DNA from: Aurantiacibacter odishensis
GTDB taxonomy: Bacteria > Pseudomonadota > Alphaproteobacteria > Sphingomonadales > Sphingomonadaceae
Assembly (NCBI RefSeq): GCF_003605195.1
Contig: NZ_QYOS01000025.1
Coordinates: forward strand, 62,001-126,000
Length of the DNA: 64,000 bases
Direction: 5' to 3'
In this document: positions 1 through 8,187 of the stretch, one piece after another
How the letters are laid out: each line of letters opens with the position of its first letter
How positions within the stretch are numbered: position 1 is the stretch's first letter
Made by a program: the position numbers and the translations under genes
The notes under the pieces: model-generated
The model's input: only the letters and a program-made list of their open reading frames with translations
What the model was told of the DNA's origin: nothing
The model's database searches: none

Positions 1-109
1 CGCCTATGGCCGCACCAGCGCACGCGATGCCACGGTGCAAGTGCTGATCCTGCCGGTGCTGATCTTCGCCTGGGGCCTCGTCTGCGTGACGATCGCCGCG
101 CTGGTCTGA
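1..109 (+). CDS. C-terminal fragment of a membrane protein (truncated by window edge)
   Basis: The frame beginning at base 2 runs to a TGA at 107-109 and encodes about 35 residues. They begin AYGRTSARDATVQ and end in a hydrophobic stretch (VLILPVLIFAWGLVCVTIAALV) that would make a terminal transmembrane helix. Only the C-terminus is present, so no family can be named. It converges on the Fnr-type gene, with three bases between the two stop codons. Confidence 0.5.
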   Translation, partial: AYGRTSARDATVQVLILPVLIFAWGLVCVTIAALV

Positions 110-112
110 CAG

Positions 113-796
113 TCAGGAAAAACTTTCCAGGCGCGCCGGGTCGAGGATATCGATCCCGCGCGCCCCTTTGCGTTCGATAATCTTCGCGCGTTCCAGCGCG
201 GTGAAGACGCGGCTCACGGTCTCGATGGTCAGGCCCAGCATGTTGGCCATTTCCCCGCGCGTCAGCGGCAGTTCGAATTGCAGGCGCAGATGACAGGGCG
301 AATCGCTTGCCGCCTGCGCCAGTGCCAGCAGCAGCTTGCTCACTTGCTCGTTCGCACCGAAGCCCGATCCCAGCGCCAGCAGCTTGCGCGCCAGATGCAG
401 GTCTTCTTCCGACCGACGCAGCAGCGCGCGGGTGAGGGCGGGGTGCTGCTCCAGCGCCCGCGTCATGTCTGTCCTGGCGAACACGCAAAGCTGCGAATCG
501 GTCAGCGCCACGACGTCGTGGGCTGGGAAGGGGGCGAACATCTCGCCCACGAACCCGGCCGGATGGATCAGCGCGAGGATGCGCTCGTTGCCGTCCTCGT
601 CATAGGCCGAAATCTTCAGCGCGCCGGAAACCAGCGTGGCGCAGGCGGTATCCTCGTCCCCGGCTGTGAATAGGGTTTCACCGCGCGAAAGGTGGCGCGT
701 GCGTCCGGCACGAGCGAGTTCGCTGCGCTCCTCTTGCGTCAGGACCGAACAGGCCGCGCTGTCTCTTACCGCGCAGGTTTTGCACGCGAGGGACAT
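113..796 (-). CDS. Crp/Fnr-family transcriptional regulator, FnrL-like
   Basis: This 227-residue protein has a cyclic-nucleotide-binding-type sensor fold (about 25-140) and a C-terminal winged helix (about 150-220). The recognition helix carries ETVSR (192-196), the E..SR pattern that reads TTGAT half-sites in FNR and FixK. Cysteines at 5, 8 and 16 plus internal Cys104 match the four-cysteine layout that holds an oxygen-labile [4Fe-4S] cluster in FNR. It therefore probably switches genes for low-oxygen respiration or metabolism. Nothing adjacent names a target. Cluster binding is inferred from cysteine spacing and should be treated as likely. Confidence 0.85.
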   Translation of the reverse strand: MSLACKTCAVRDSAACSVLTQEERSELARAGRTRHLSRGETLFTAGDEDTACATLVSGALKISAYDEDGNERILALIHPAGFVGEMFAPFPAHDVVALTDSQLCVFARTDMTRALEQHPALTRALLRRSEEDLHLARKLLALGSGFGANEQVSKLLLALAQAASDSPCHLRLQFELPLTRGEMANMLGLTIETVSRVFTALERAKIIERKGARGIDILDPARLESFS

Positions 797-808
797 GACG
801 CCCGGCGC

Positions 809-1309
809 CTATCCCGCCAACCGGCCCAGCAGGGATCGGATGGTGGCGTCCTGCTGCTCGACAAGCGCATCGATCTCGCTGCGCACGTCGAAAATCGATT
901 CGGTTGCGAAGGCCGAGGTTGCCGCATCCACGTAGATCCGGTCGAGATCGGCCAGCGCGATCATCGTCTGGCTGCGCTGTGCCTCGAGGTTCGCGATGGC
1001 AACCTGCGCGCGGGCCCAGGCTTCGGTTCCGCGGGCAGCGCCTGCGGCAAAGGCGGTGACGGCACGCGCATCGGGTTCGGCTGAGAGGAACCGCTGGTGT
1101 GCGGCGCGGGCACTGGCGGCAAGCTCGTCCAGCGAAGCCAGCGTAGTTGCGGGCGGGGCGGGCGGCGGCGGCGCGGGTTCCACTTCCAGCGATCCGCTCA
1201 CCCGCTCTACATCGCGAATGGCGAGCGAGGGATAATCCCCCTCTGGCGAAGCGCATGCGGCCAGCAGCGCGAAAGCGGAGACAGGGAGGAGGCGAGAGAC
1301 TTGCACCAT
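809..1309 (-). CDS. Predicted lipoprotein, function unknown
   Basis: A 166-residue protein with a short positively charged start, a hydrophobic core and a lipobox (LLAAC, Cys about residue 19), so it is predicted to be lipidated and exported. A proline-rich linker (residues about 45-54) precedes an alanine-rich, probably helical domain with no recognised motif. It lies just upstream of, and co-directional with, the Fnr-type gene (12 bp gap), so the two may share a transcript. No function can be assigned. Confidence 0.6.
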   Translation of the reverse strand: MVQVSRLLPVSAFALLAACASPEGDYPSLAIRDVERVSGSLEVEPAPPPPAPPATTLASLDELAASARAAHQRFLSAEPDARAVTAFAAGAARGTEAWARAQVAIANLEAQRSQTMIALADLDRIYVDAATSAFATESIFDVRSEIDALVEQQDATIRSLLGRLAG

Positions 1310-1383
1310 AGGCTGCTTTCCCTACATTCGGCACGGAAAGCTTTCCAGCACGCATTTCGGTCGCAGATTCGGCCACGCGAAGG

Positions 1384-1412
1384 TTGACAGCTATCGGCGC
1401 TTCGCCTAACGG
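1384..1412 (+). promoter_or_regulatory. Possible promoter of rplU-rpmA
   Basis: A perfect TTGACA (1384-1389) is followed after 17 bp by TAACGG (1407-1412), a poor -10 match. It is the best -35 hexamer in the 218-bp divergent gap before rplU. The weak -10 keeps confidence low. Confidence 0.3.
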
Positions 1413-1425
1413 CAGCGCTCTTTCC

Positions 1426-1448
1426 GGTGCCCTGTGGGCGCCTTTTTT
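1426..1448 (+). terminator. Terminator-like hairpin in the rplU leader
   Basis: GGTGCCC (1426-1432) pairs with GGGCGCC (1436-1442) over a TGT loop, with one G-T wobble, and six Ts follow (1443-1448). This is an intrinsic-terminator shape on the plus strand. No plus-strand gene precedes it, because the lipoprotein gene reads the other way. If transcription starts upstream, it would lie in the rplU 5' leader about 80 nt before the start codon and could attenuate. Confidence 0.6.
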
Positions 1449-1527
1449 GTCATTGCCGTGAAACGGGCCGGGGTTCTCTTGGTTCGGGGTGCGGCAGAAG
1501 ACACCAGATGAAACGGATTTAAGCACC

Positions 1528-2019
1528 ATGTTCGCAGTAGTGCGCACGGGCGGCAAGCAGTACCGCGTCGCCGAAGGAGACAAGATCGCAGTCGAGAAGC
1601 TGGCGGGTGACGCTGGCGAGACGATTGTGCTGGACGATGTTCTGCTGGCCGGCGAAGGCGCCGAACTGGCCGACGCTTCGAAGGTCACGGTTTCGGCGGA
1701 AGTGATCGCCCAGGCCAAGAGCGAGAAGGTGACGGTTTTCAAGAAGCGTCGTCGTCACAACTACCGTCGCAAGAACGGCCACCGCCAGCAGATGACCCTG
1801 CTGCGCATCACGGCCGTGGGCGAAGGCAAGGCTGCGCCGAAGAAGGCTGCTGCCAAGAAGGCGGACGCTCCTGTGAAGGACACTTCGGAAGAGAAGGCTG
1901 CGGACAAGCCGAAGAAGGCCGCTCCCAAGAAGGAAGCTGCTGGCACGGCGAAGAAGGCTGCGCCCAAGAAGGCTGCCGCCACCAAGAAGAGCGCCGACAA
2001 GTCGGCCGACAAGAAGTAA
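1528..2019 (+). CDS. rplU: 50S ribosomal protein L21 with long K/A-rich tail
   Basis: L21 is a structural protein of the large ribosomal subunit that binds 23S rRNA. Residues 1-100 are a complete L21 domain ([14 protein letters not shown] at the start; [17 protein letters not shown] near 71-87). About 63 further residues of alternating KKAA/PKK blocks give 163 residues, against about 103 in most bacteria. The start at 1528 is the family N-terminus; an in-frame start 39 bp earlier lacks conservation. rpmA follows 12 bp downstream, the usual L21-L27 pair. Confidence 0.97.
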   Translation: MFAVVRTGGKQYRVAEGDKIAVEKLAGDAGETIVLDDVLLAGEGAELADASKVTVSAEVIAQAKSEKVTVFKKRRRHNYRRKNGHRQQMTLLRITAVGEGKAAPKKAAAKKADAPVKDTSEEKAADKPKKAAPKKEAAGTAKKAAPKKAAATKKSADKSADKK

Positions 2020-2031
2020 GGATCTCGAACC

Positions 2032-2301
2032 ATGGCACATAAAAAAGCAGGCGGTTCATCGCGTAACGGTCGCGACTCAGCAGGTCGTCGCCTTGGTGTG
2101 AAGAAGTTCGGCGGTCAGGACGTGATCGGCGGCAACATTATCGTGCGTCAGCGCGGCACGAAGTTCTACCCGGGTGCCAACGTCGGCATGGGCAAGGACC
2201 ACACGCTGTTCGCCCTGGGCGCAGGCAAGGTCCGCTTCCACGACGGCAAGCTCGGCCGCAAATACGTATCGGTAGACGCGATGGCGGAAGCCGCCGAATA
2301 A
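2032..2301 (+). CDS. rpmA: 50S ribosomal protein L27
   Basis: An 89-residue L27 of standard length, a large-subunit protein whose N-terminus reaches the peptidyl-transferase centre. It opens [16 protein letters not shown], the family signature, and keeps the [16 protein letters not shown] core. The processed N-terminal extension known from Firmicutes is absent. It is co-transcribed with rplU and followed by two hairpins, the second with a strong T tract. Confidence 0.98.
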   Translation: MAHKKAGGSSRNGRDSAGRRLGVKKFGGQDVIGGNIIVRQRGTKFYPGANVGMGKDHTLFALGAGKVRFHDGKLGRKYVSVDAMAEAAE

Positions 2302-2318
2302 CCGGATGATTCGATAAT

Positions 2319-2345
2319 GGGGTCATCCACTGGGATGGCCCCTTT
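2319..2345 (+). terminator. First of two tandem hairpins after rpmA
   Basis: GGGGTCATCC (2319-2328) pairs with GGATGGCCCC (2333-2342), ten pairs with one T-G wobble and a 4-nt loop. Only three Ts follow, so on its own it would be a weak terminator. Confidence 0.5.
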
Positions 2346-2373
2346 CGAGCCGCTACAGGACTCGAAAAATCGG

Positions 2374-2404
2374 AAGGAGATGGGGCCGCCCCGTCTCCTT
2401 TTTT
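2374..2404 (+). terminator. Rho-independent terminator of rplU-rpmA
   Basis: AAGGAGATGGGG (2374-2385) pairs with CCCCGTCTCCTT (2389-2400) through 12 pairs with one wobble and a 3-nt loop, and the T run continues to 2404. This is the strongest terminator near the ribosomal pair. Confidence 0.85.
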
Positions 2405-2488
2405 GATTCTCCTTCCCAAGGGTCAGACCCGAATTTGAAACACCGGTGGCCCACTGGAGGCGGGCACTCGGTTTTGGGGAGAATACCA

Positions 2489-3034
2489 ATGTTCATGCGT
2501 ACCGAGCGGCTGTTCCTGCGGCCGATATTCCCTGAAGACTGGCGCGAGATCTATCTCGGCATCGCCGATTTCGGCGTTGTCAGCATGCTGGCGCGCGCAC
2601 CGTGGCCCTATACCGAAGCCGACGCGCAGGCCTATTGCCGCCGCTCGGTAGCCGCAGGTGCGATGACATTCTCGGTAACGCTGCCCGAAATCACCGGTGC
2701 GCCCGTGATCGGCCAGATCGGCGTGGAGCCGGACGAGGAAGGCTTCGAACTGGGCTACTGGATCGGTCGCCAGTGGCAAGGCCGCGGCTATGCCAGCGAA
2801 GCGGTTCGCGGCGTGCTGTCGATGGCCCGCGCCTTCGGTATGGAAAGCGTAAACGCCGGGCACTTCCTAGAAAACACCGTCAGCGGCAAGGTGCTGAAGG
2901 CAAACGGTTTCGTCGAGACCGGGGAAATTCGCCCGACGGCTTGCGCGGCGCGTGGCGGAGAGGCGTTTCTCGCCCGCCGCTATCGCTGCGATCTGACGCT
3001 AACGATGGAACTACCCGACGCCGAGGCCGCGTAA
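2489..3034 (+). CDS. GNAT-family N-acetyltransferase, RimJ/RimL type
   Basis: A 181-residue protein beginning MFMRTERLFLRP, the typical opening of RimJ/RimL-like GNAT enzymes, which transfer acetyl from acetyl-CoA to an amine. The acetyl-CoA site is visible as QWQGRGYASEA (Q/R-x-x-G-x-G/A), after a GYWIG strand. GGGGAGA at 2477-2483 is well spaced for the ATG at 2489, which is preferred over an in-frame ATG 54 bp upstream. Substrate unknown. Confidence 0.85.
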   Translation: MFMRTERLFLRPIFPEDWREIYLGIADFGVVSMLARAPWPYTEADAQAYCRRSVAAGAMTFSVTLPEITGAPVIGQIGVEPDEEGFELGYWIGRQWQGRGYASEAVRGVLSMARAFGMESVNAGHFLENTVSGKVLKANGFVETGEIRPTACAARGGEAFLARRYRCDLTLTMELPDAEAA

Positions 3035-3052
3035 GGCCGGCCGTGCCTGTCG

Positions 3053-3916
3053 CTATTCGGCGGGCACGGCTGCCGGTTCGCTGCCCGCCGTGTCGCCATC
3101 GTACGCGGCGATCAGGTGGCGGTCGTCATGGTCCCAGGGATGGAAGCCGGGCCGGAAATAGCCAAGCCACGCAGGGAATATCTTGCGCAATATCCCCGGC
3201 TTCCCGAACAGGTAGCGCACAAGCCCCCATTTCGCGCGCCAACCCGTGATCCCGTCCTGCGCCATCAGTTCCAGCGCATCGGCGGAGCGATTGCGCAGAA
3301 AACGGAAGCTGACGATCACCATCAGCAGGCTACGCACCCGCCAGCGCTTGAACGCGGGCCAGTTGCGCGTGGCGTTCAGCCAGGTGTCGTAGGCGACGCC
3401 CTTGTGCTCGATTTCCTCCGCCGCGTGCCACATCCACAGGTCGGGATCGCCCATGCCTGCGGTTGCCAGCGCGCCTGGGTTCTTCAAAAACTGGTGCGCG
3501 AACATGGCGGTAAAGTGTTCCAAAGCGCAGGTGATGGCGAGCTGCACGATCGGCGGTGTCGCCAGCGTCTGGTCCACCAGGTGGTTTACGCGCGCCGTGA
3601 TTGCAGAGATGTCGTATCCCGCCTCTTCCACCACTCGGTTGAACGCGATGTGTTCGCGCGTGTGGTTCACTTCCTGGCGGATGAAATCGCGGATTTCGGC
3701 TGCCAATTGCGGCGGCACGTCGTCACGGTGCGCCTTTACCGCCTCGATGAACATCGCTTCTCCGCGCGGGAAACTGCACGAGAGGGCGGCAAACCAGGCA
3801 GAGGCGATCGGGTCCACCCCGCGCTGCCGCTTCCGGTCGCGCGCAAAGCGTTTGTCGCGGATGGTGAGCGAGCGAGTTTCGGGCGGGGTTTCTTGCCAGT
3901 GCGGGTGTGCCGTCAT
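3053..3916 (-). CDS. Predicted metal-dependent hydrolase (PF10118 family)
   Basis: A 287-residue member of the COG3687/PF10118 'predicted metal-dependent hydrolase' family, which resembles a ferritin-like helical bundle. Candidate metal ligands recur as E..H pairs: RQEVNHTREH, CALEHFTA and HAAEEIEHKGVAYD. The biochemical role of the family is poorly defined. It is divergent from a TetR regulator with only 53 bp between starts and has a recognisable promoter there, so control by that regulator is a reasonable inference. Confidence 0.8.
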   Translation of the reverse strand: MTAHPHWQETPPETRSLTIRDKRFARDRKRQRGVDPIASAWFAALSCSFPRGEAMFIEAVKAHRDDVPPQLAAEIRDFIRQEVNHTREHIAFNRVVEEAGYDISAITARVNHLVDQTLATPPIVQLAITCALEHFTAMFAHQFLKNPGALATAGMGDPDLWMWHAAEEIEHKGVAYDTWLNATRNWPAFKRWRVRSLLMVIVSFRFLRNRSADALELMAQDGITGWRAKWGLVRYLFGKPGILRKIFPAWLGYFRPGFHPWDHDDRHLIAAYDGDTAGSEPAAVPAE

Positions 3917-3947
3917 ATCACGGACCTCTTCGATGATGACTGCTCGG

Positions 3948-3976
3948 GAAATAGGGGGTACTTACAAAGGTGTCAA
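3948..3976 (-). promoter_or_regulatory. Promoter of the PF10118 hydrolase gene, overlapping the TetR start
   Basis: Reading the minus strand, a perfect TTGACA (3976-3971) is followed after exactly 17 bp by TATTTC (3953-3948). Initiation would fall near 3941, about 25 nt before the hydrolase ATG. The -35 hexamer overlaps the GTG start of the neighbouring TetR gene. Confidence 0.55.
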
Positions 3977-4566
3977 TAAGGAAGCGATTGAGCCCGGAGG
4001 AAAGCCGCGCGGTCGCGCTGGAAGCGGCGCGCGCGCTGCTGATCGAGGCCGGACCGCAGAGTGTCACCCTGAAAGCCGTTGCCAGCCGTATCGGCCGCAC
4101 CCACGCGAACCTGCTCCATCATTTCGGCTCGGCTTCCGGCTTGCAGAAGGAACTGGCCCGTCACCTGGCCCAGACCGTGTGCGATTCGATCGGCGATGCC
4201 GTGCGCGCGACGCGGGCCGGTATCGGCAGTCCCCGCGAAGTGGTGGACCTGACGTTCGACGCTTTCGGGCAGGAGGGTGGCGGCGCGCTGGCAAGCTGGA
4301 TGCTGGCGTCGGGCAACGAGGACGCGCTCAATCCCATCATCGAGACCATTCACACGCTGGTGGACGACCTCAATCCCGAGGAAGTCGCTCACGATTCGCA
4401 GCGCTCGATGCACGAGACGACTTTCTCGCTGGTCCTCCTCGCGCTGGGCGATGCCCTGTTGGGAGAGCAGCTGGCCGAATCGCTGGCGGTGGAACGCACC
4501 ACCGCGCGCGACCGGGCGGAATCGATGATGATCGCTGCGTTCGAGAAGAACGGCATCGAAGTCTAG
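3970..4566 (+). CDS. TetR-family transcriptional regulator
   Basis: A 198-residue regulator with an N-terminal TetR helix-turn-helix (about 15-60; VTLKAVASRIGRTHANLLHHFGS) and a helical ligand-binding domain. The GTG start at 3970 gives the usual N-terminal length. It is divergent from the PF10118 hydrolase, the most likely target by the common TetR layout. Its TAG stop overlaps the stop of the convergent ygfZ within a shared CTAG (4563-4566). The ligand is unknown. Confidence 0.85.
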   Translation: MSIRKRLSPEESRAVALEAARALLIEAGPQSVTLKAVASRIGRTHANLLHHFGSASGLQKELARHLAQTVCDSIGDAVRATRAGIGSPREVVDLTFDAFGQEGGGALASWMLASGNEDALNPIIETIHTLVDDLNPEEVAHDSQRSMHETTFSLVLLALGDALLGEQLAESLAVERTTARDRAESMMIAAFEKNGIEV

Positions 4567-5300
4567 GCGCCGTCCACTTCGCCCAGATCGAGCCATTCGG
4601 GCACGAGGTCCGCCGGAATATCCGCCACGCGCAAGTGATCGACAGCAATGCCAAGGTCCTCGTGCATGGCCTTGCGACGCTTTTCTTCCGAGCGCTCGAG
4701 GGGAACCACCATGAGACGGCGGTTCACCTTCTGCCGCCAGTTCATGCGCGCGGTGTTCTCCTGCCCGATGTAGCAGCCCTTGTTGAAACTGACGCCGTTG
4801 AGTTCGACGGCGTTCGTCTCCAGCCACAGGATATCGCCCAGTTCCGCGCTCCCCTCGGGCACGCGGAGGGCAAGGCGATGGGCGCGCCACGCCGCGTCTG
4901 CGCTTTCGTCGACATCGTTTGCCGGGGCCAGCCAGCGCCACCCCAGCGCGGGCAACCGCGGATCGGGGGAGGCTCCCTCGCGCGCGTCAGCCTGCCAATG
5001 CACCGCCAGCGTCTCGTCGCGGCCGATCTCCAGCTTGCGGCGCAGGCGATAGAGCGACAGGCGCTTGGCGAGATCGTCCGCCACCTCGGCCTCGCAGTCG
5101 AGCAGGATGTCGCCGCCATCGCGCCACACGATCATGTCGAACATGGTCTTGCCCTGCGCCGTCAGCAGCGCGGCGTAGGTGGGCAAGTCACCCACGACGT
5201 CGTTCGTCAGCAGGCCTTGCAGGAAAGCGGCGGGGTCCTCGGCGGAGTCGGTGGCGGAAACGCGCACCAGCGCGCGGGATTTCAGGCGGGTTGCACTCAT
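4563..5300 (-). CDS. ygfZ: YgfZ/GcvT-type folate-binding protein
   Basis: A 245-residue member of the YgfZ/IbaG57 family, tetrahydrofolate-binding proteins that support assembly or repair of certain [4Fe-4S] enzymes. The diagnostic motif NKGCYIGQENTARM, with the conserved cysteine, is present near residue 190, after a GcvT-like fold. The ATG at 5300 gives a family-like start (MSATRLKSRALVRV); 17 extra in-frame codons upstream look non-coding. The gene is divergent from the patatin-like gene, with 38 bp between starts. Confidence 0.9.
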   Translation of the reverse strand: MSATRLKSRALVRVSATDSAEDPAAFLQGLLTNDVVGDLPTYAALLTAQGKTMFDMIVWRDGGDILLDCEAEVADDLAKRLSLYRLRRKLEIGRDETLAVHWQADAREGASPDPRLPALGWRWLAPANDVDESADAAWRAHRLALRVPEGSAELGDILWLETNAVELNGVSFNKGCYIGQENTARMNWRQKVNRRLMVVPLERSEEKRRKAMHEDLGIAVDHLRVADIPADLVPEWLDLGEVDGA

Positions 5301-5338
5301 GGGTGACAGATAGGACCGCGCGCGCCATAGGCAATGCA

Positions 5339-6163
5339 ATGGCGCGCACATACGATCAGGTGGTCTTTTCCGGCGGAGGCATCCGTTGCTTCTGGCACGG
5401 GGGTTTCCTCAGTGAGGTCGGGAGTTTCGAGGAACTGCAACCCCGGCGGATCAGCAGCGTATCAGGCGGAGCACTGAGCGCCGCCAGCTGGATCGGCGGG
5501 CGCGAGGAAGACCTGCTGGCGGTGATGAGCGAAGCGTTCAAGGTGAACGATTCCAACGTCGATGCCGGGAAATCCAATTTCACCCCGCACCAGGAAATCT
5601 ACCGGGACGTGGTGGACGTGACGCTGGATGCAGAAGCGATCGAGCGGGTGGCCGATGGCCCGGAATACGAGGTCGCTCTCAGCGTGCCGCCCGAGCAGCT
5701 TGCGCCGCACCTCTCGGCTATCTTCTATGGCTTGCTCTACCAGCTGGACCAGGCCGTGCGTTCCACGCCGCACCTGCGCTGGCCGCGTGGTTCGGGGCTT
5801 GGTGAAATCCGTGTCGATGGCAGGCAGGCCGCGCGCGATGGCAAGCTGGTGGATCTGATCTGCGCCGCCGCGACCATCCCGCCGGTGTTCGACGTTCCCC
5901 GATGGCAGGATTGCCGCGTCCTTGATGGTGGTATGTTGGACAAGGCCCCGCTGCCGCTGGAGAGCGAGGGCGAAACGCTGGTCCTGCTCACCTCGCGTTA
6001 TCGGCAGTGCCCGCAGGTTCCGGGCCGAACCTATGTGATGCCCAGCTGCGAGGTGGCGGCAGACAAGATAGACTTTTCCGATGCCAGCAAGGTCACGCGA
6101 ACATGGGATCAGGGCGTGCGCGACGGCAAGGCGTGGCTGGCGGAGCAGGGCGGAGGCGATTAA
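5339..6163 (+). CDS. Patatin-like phospholipase family protein
   Basis: A 274-residue patatin-fold protein, a family of serine lipid acyl hydrolases with a Ser-Asp dyad. The glycine-rich oxyanion loop is SGGGIRC (about 10-16), the nucleophile elbow is SSVSGGA and the catalytic Asp lies in LDGGMLD. The elbow reads S-V-S-G-G, so the first Gly of G-x-S-x-G is Ser. No signal peptide, so it is predicted cytoplasmic. pyrC follows 10 bp downstream, so the two probably share a transcript. The substrate is unknown. Confidence 0.8.
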   Translation: MARTYDQVVFSGGGIRCFWHGGFLSEVGSFEELQPRRISSVSGGALSAASWIGGREEDLLAVMSEAFKVNDSNVDAGKSNFTPHQEIYRDVVDVTLDAEAIERVADGPEYEVALSVPPEQLAPHLSAIFYGLLYQLDQAVRSTPHLRWPRGSGLGEIRVDGRQAARDGKLVDLICAAATIPPVFDVPRWQDCRVLDGGMLDKAPLPLESEGETLVLLTSRYRQCPQVPGRTYVMPSCEVAADKIDFSDASKVTRTWDQGVRDGKAWLAEQGGGD

Positions 6164-6173
6164 GGCGCAAGGC

Positions 6174-7211
6174 ATGACCGATTCCCTGACGATCCGCCGC
6201 CCCGACGACTGGCACGTACACCTGCGCGATGGCGCCATGCTGGAGGCCGTAGTCGGCCACACCGCGCGCCAGTTCGCTCGCGCCATCGTAATGCCGAACC
6301 TCACTCCGCCGGTGACGACTGTTGCCGCCGCACAGGCCTATCGCGAGCGGATCATCGCGGCGCTGCCTGAAGGAGCGGATTTCACTCCGCTGATGACCTG
6401 CTATCTCACGAACAACACGGATCCCGACGAAGTGCGGCGCGGGTTCGAGGCAGGGGTGTTCACCGCCTGCAAGCTCTATCCCGCAGGTGCGACCACGAAT
6501 TCCGACAGCGGTGTCACCGATGTCGCCAACATTCGGGGCGTGCTGGAAGTGATGGCCGAGATCGGCATGGTGCTGTGCGTACACGGTGAAGTGACCAGCG
6601 CGGACGTCGACATCTTCGACCGCGAGGCGGTGTTCATCGAGCGCACGCTTGCGCCGCTCCTGAAGGGATTGCCAGACCTGAAAGTGGTGTTCGAGCACCT
6701 CACCAGCGAGGAAGGGGTGCAATTCGTGGAGAGCGCAGGCGCGAACGTTGCGGCCACGATCACCCCGCAGCACCTTCACATCAACCGCAACGCCATGCTG
6801 GTGGGCGGGATGCGCCCGCACGCCTATTGCCTGCCCGTCGCCAAGCGCGAGAAGCACCGGCTGGCGCTGCGCCGCGCGGCCACCAGCGGGTCTCCCAAGT
6901 TCTTCCTCGGCACCGACAGCGCGCCCCATGCGCGCGAGGCCAAGGAAAGCGCCTGCGGTTGCGCAGGTATTTTCAATGCGCCCTTTGCGCTGGAAAGCTA
7001 CCTCTCCGTGTTCGAGGACGAGGGTGCTATCGACCACTTCGAGGGCTTTGCCTCCGAGAATGGCCCGCGCTTTTACGGCCTGCCGATGAACGAGGATCGC
7101 GTGACGCTGGAGCGCGCCCAGACCGAAGTTCCCGAAGCGATCAAGGCCGATGGCACGCAGCTCGTGCCGTTTCACGCGGGCGAGAAGCTGCGCTGGCGCT
7201 TTCTCGGCTAA
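6174..7211 (+). CDS. pyrC: Dihydroorotase, class II (PyrC)
   Basis: Catalyses reversible cyclisation of carbamoyl-aspartate to dihydroorotate, step three of pyrimidine synthesis. The 345-residue length matches the class II (E. coli-type) enzyme. Zinc ligands appear as HVH (His14, His16), the carboxylated lysine as Lys100 in [10 protein letters not shown], and the catalytic Asp in FLGTDSAPH. The ATG at 6174 places the HxH motif at the usual distance. It lies directly after the patatin-like gene, and its TAA is immediately followed by the convergent rarD stop. Confidence 0.96.
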   Translation: MTDSLTIRRPDDWHVHLRDGAMLEAVVGHTARQFARAIVMPNLTPPVTTVAAAQAYRERIIAALPEGADFTPLMTCYLTNNTDPDEVRRGFEAGVFTACKLYPAGATTNSDSGVTDVANIRGVLEVMAEIGMVLCVHGEVTSADVDIFDREAVFIERTLAPLLKGLPDLKVVFEHLTSEEGVQFVESAGANVAATITPQHLHINRNAMLVGGMRPHAYCLPVAKREKHRLALRRAATSGSPKFFLGTDSAPHAREAKESACGCAGIFNAPFALESYLSVFEDEGAIDHFEGFASENGPRFYGLPMNEDRVTLERAQTEVPEAIKADGTQLVPFHAGEKLRWRFLG

Positions 7212-8135
7212 TCAGGGCGTTACGCCGCGTGCCAGCTTCGCCTGCCGCTCCCGGCGAGCGTTGCGGAACATGTCCCAGCTGAACAGCGCGATAGCGGTCC
7301 AGATCAGGACGAAGCAGACGAGCTGCGCGGGCTTCATTTCCTGCCGGAATACCAAGAGGCCAAGCAGGAAGACGATCGTGGGCGAGATGAACTGCAGGAA
7401 GCCGATGGTGCTGTAGGGCAGGGCGCGGGCGGCCGTGGCGAACAGCAGCAGCGGGACCGCGGTCATCGCGCCGCCGAACACGATCGCGGTCGTTTCCAGC
7501 GCCTCCCGGCCGAGAACCACGCCGTCTCCCACCAGTTCGGTCCAGCCGAGAAATGCGATCACGAACGGCAGGAGAATGATGGATTCGCAGGTCAGCCCCA
7601 GCAGAGGCCCGGCCTCCACTGTCTTGCGCAGCAAACCGTAAATGCCGAAAGTGGTGGCCACGGTCACGCTGAGCCACAGCGTGGTCAGCGCGCCGGCAGA
7701 CAGGGCCGCAACGCCGATAACTGCCAGCGCCACCGCACCCGCCTGCGGCTTCGTGAGGCGTTCCTTCAGGAAGGCAACGCCCAGGAGCATCATCACGAGA
7801 GGCAGGATGTAGTAGCCGAGGCTGGCAGCGTAGACCTGGTGCTGCTGGATCGCCCAGACATAGAGAAACCAGTTCACGGCGATCAGCGCGGAACTGAAGG
7901 CAAGGGTGCGCATGGTGCGCCAGTTGACCAGCACCTGCGCAAGATCGCCCAGCATCCGGGAGCGGATGACGAAGAACAGGCAGATCGGCAGGGTGAAGAA
8001 CGTCCGCCAGGCCACGTATTCCAGCGGCGGCACGCGGTCCACCAGCATCAGATAGACCGGCATCGAACCCCAGATCGCATGGGTGCAGAGCGCGAGAATC
8101 AGTGCACGCTCCCTGCTGGTTTCCTGCTCGGCCAT
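7212..8135 (-). CDS. rarD: EamA-family transporter RarD
   Basis: A 307-residue integral membrane protein of the drug/metabolite transporter superfamily, with about ten predicted helices forming two EamA repeats. The opening ALILALCTHAIWGSMPVY and the central WRTMRTLAFSSALIAVNWFLYVW-type block are typical of RarD. The family was named for chloramphenicol sensitivity in Pseudomonas; substrates remain uncertain. AGGGA lies upstream of the ATG. The gene is convergent with pyrC without any intergenic base. Confidence 0.9.
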   Translation of the reverse strand: MAEQETSRERALILALCTHAIWGSMPVYLMLVDRVPPLEYVAWRTFFTLPICLFFVIRSRMLGDLAQVLVNWRTMRTLAFSSALIAVNWFLYVWAIQQHQVYAASLGYYILPLVMMLLGVAFLKERLTKPQAGAVALAVIGVAALSAGALTTLWLSVTVATTFGIYGLLRKTVEAGPLLGLTCESIILLPFVIAFLGWTELVGDGVVLGREALETTAIVFGGAMTAVPLLLFATAARALPYSTIGFLQFISPTIVFLLGLLVFRQEMKPAQLVCFVLIWTAIALFSWDMFRNARRERQAKLARGVTP

Positions 8136-8187
8136 GGCCGGTCCCTAGGGTGGTAAGTGGCAAAAGGCCAAGCCATTCATCGATGGA

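Noticed and set aside
1828-2019. Repetitive AAG/GCT codons resembling a tandem repeat or CRISPR-like array
   Set aside because: They are in-frame Lys/Ala codons of the L21 tail, irregular in spacing and without spacers.
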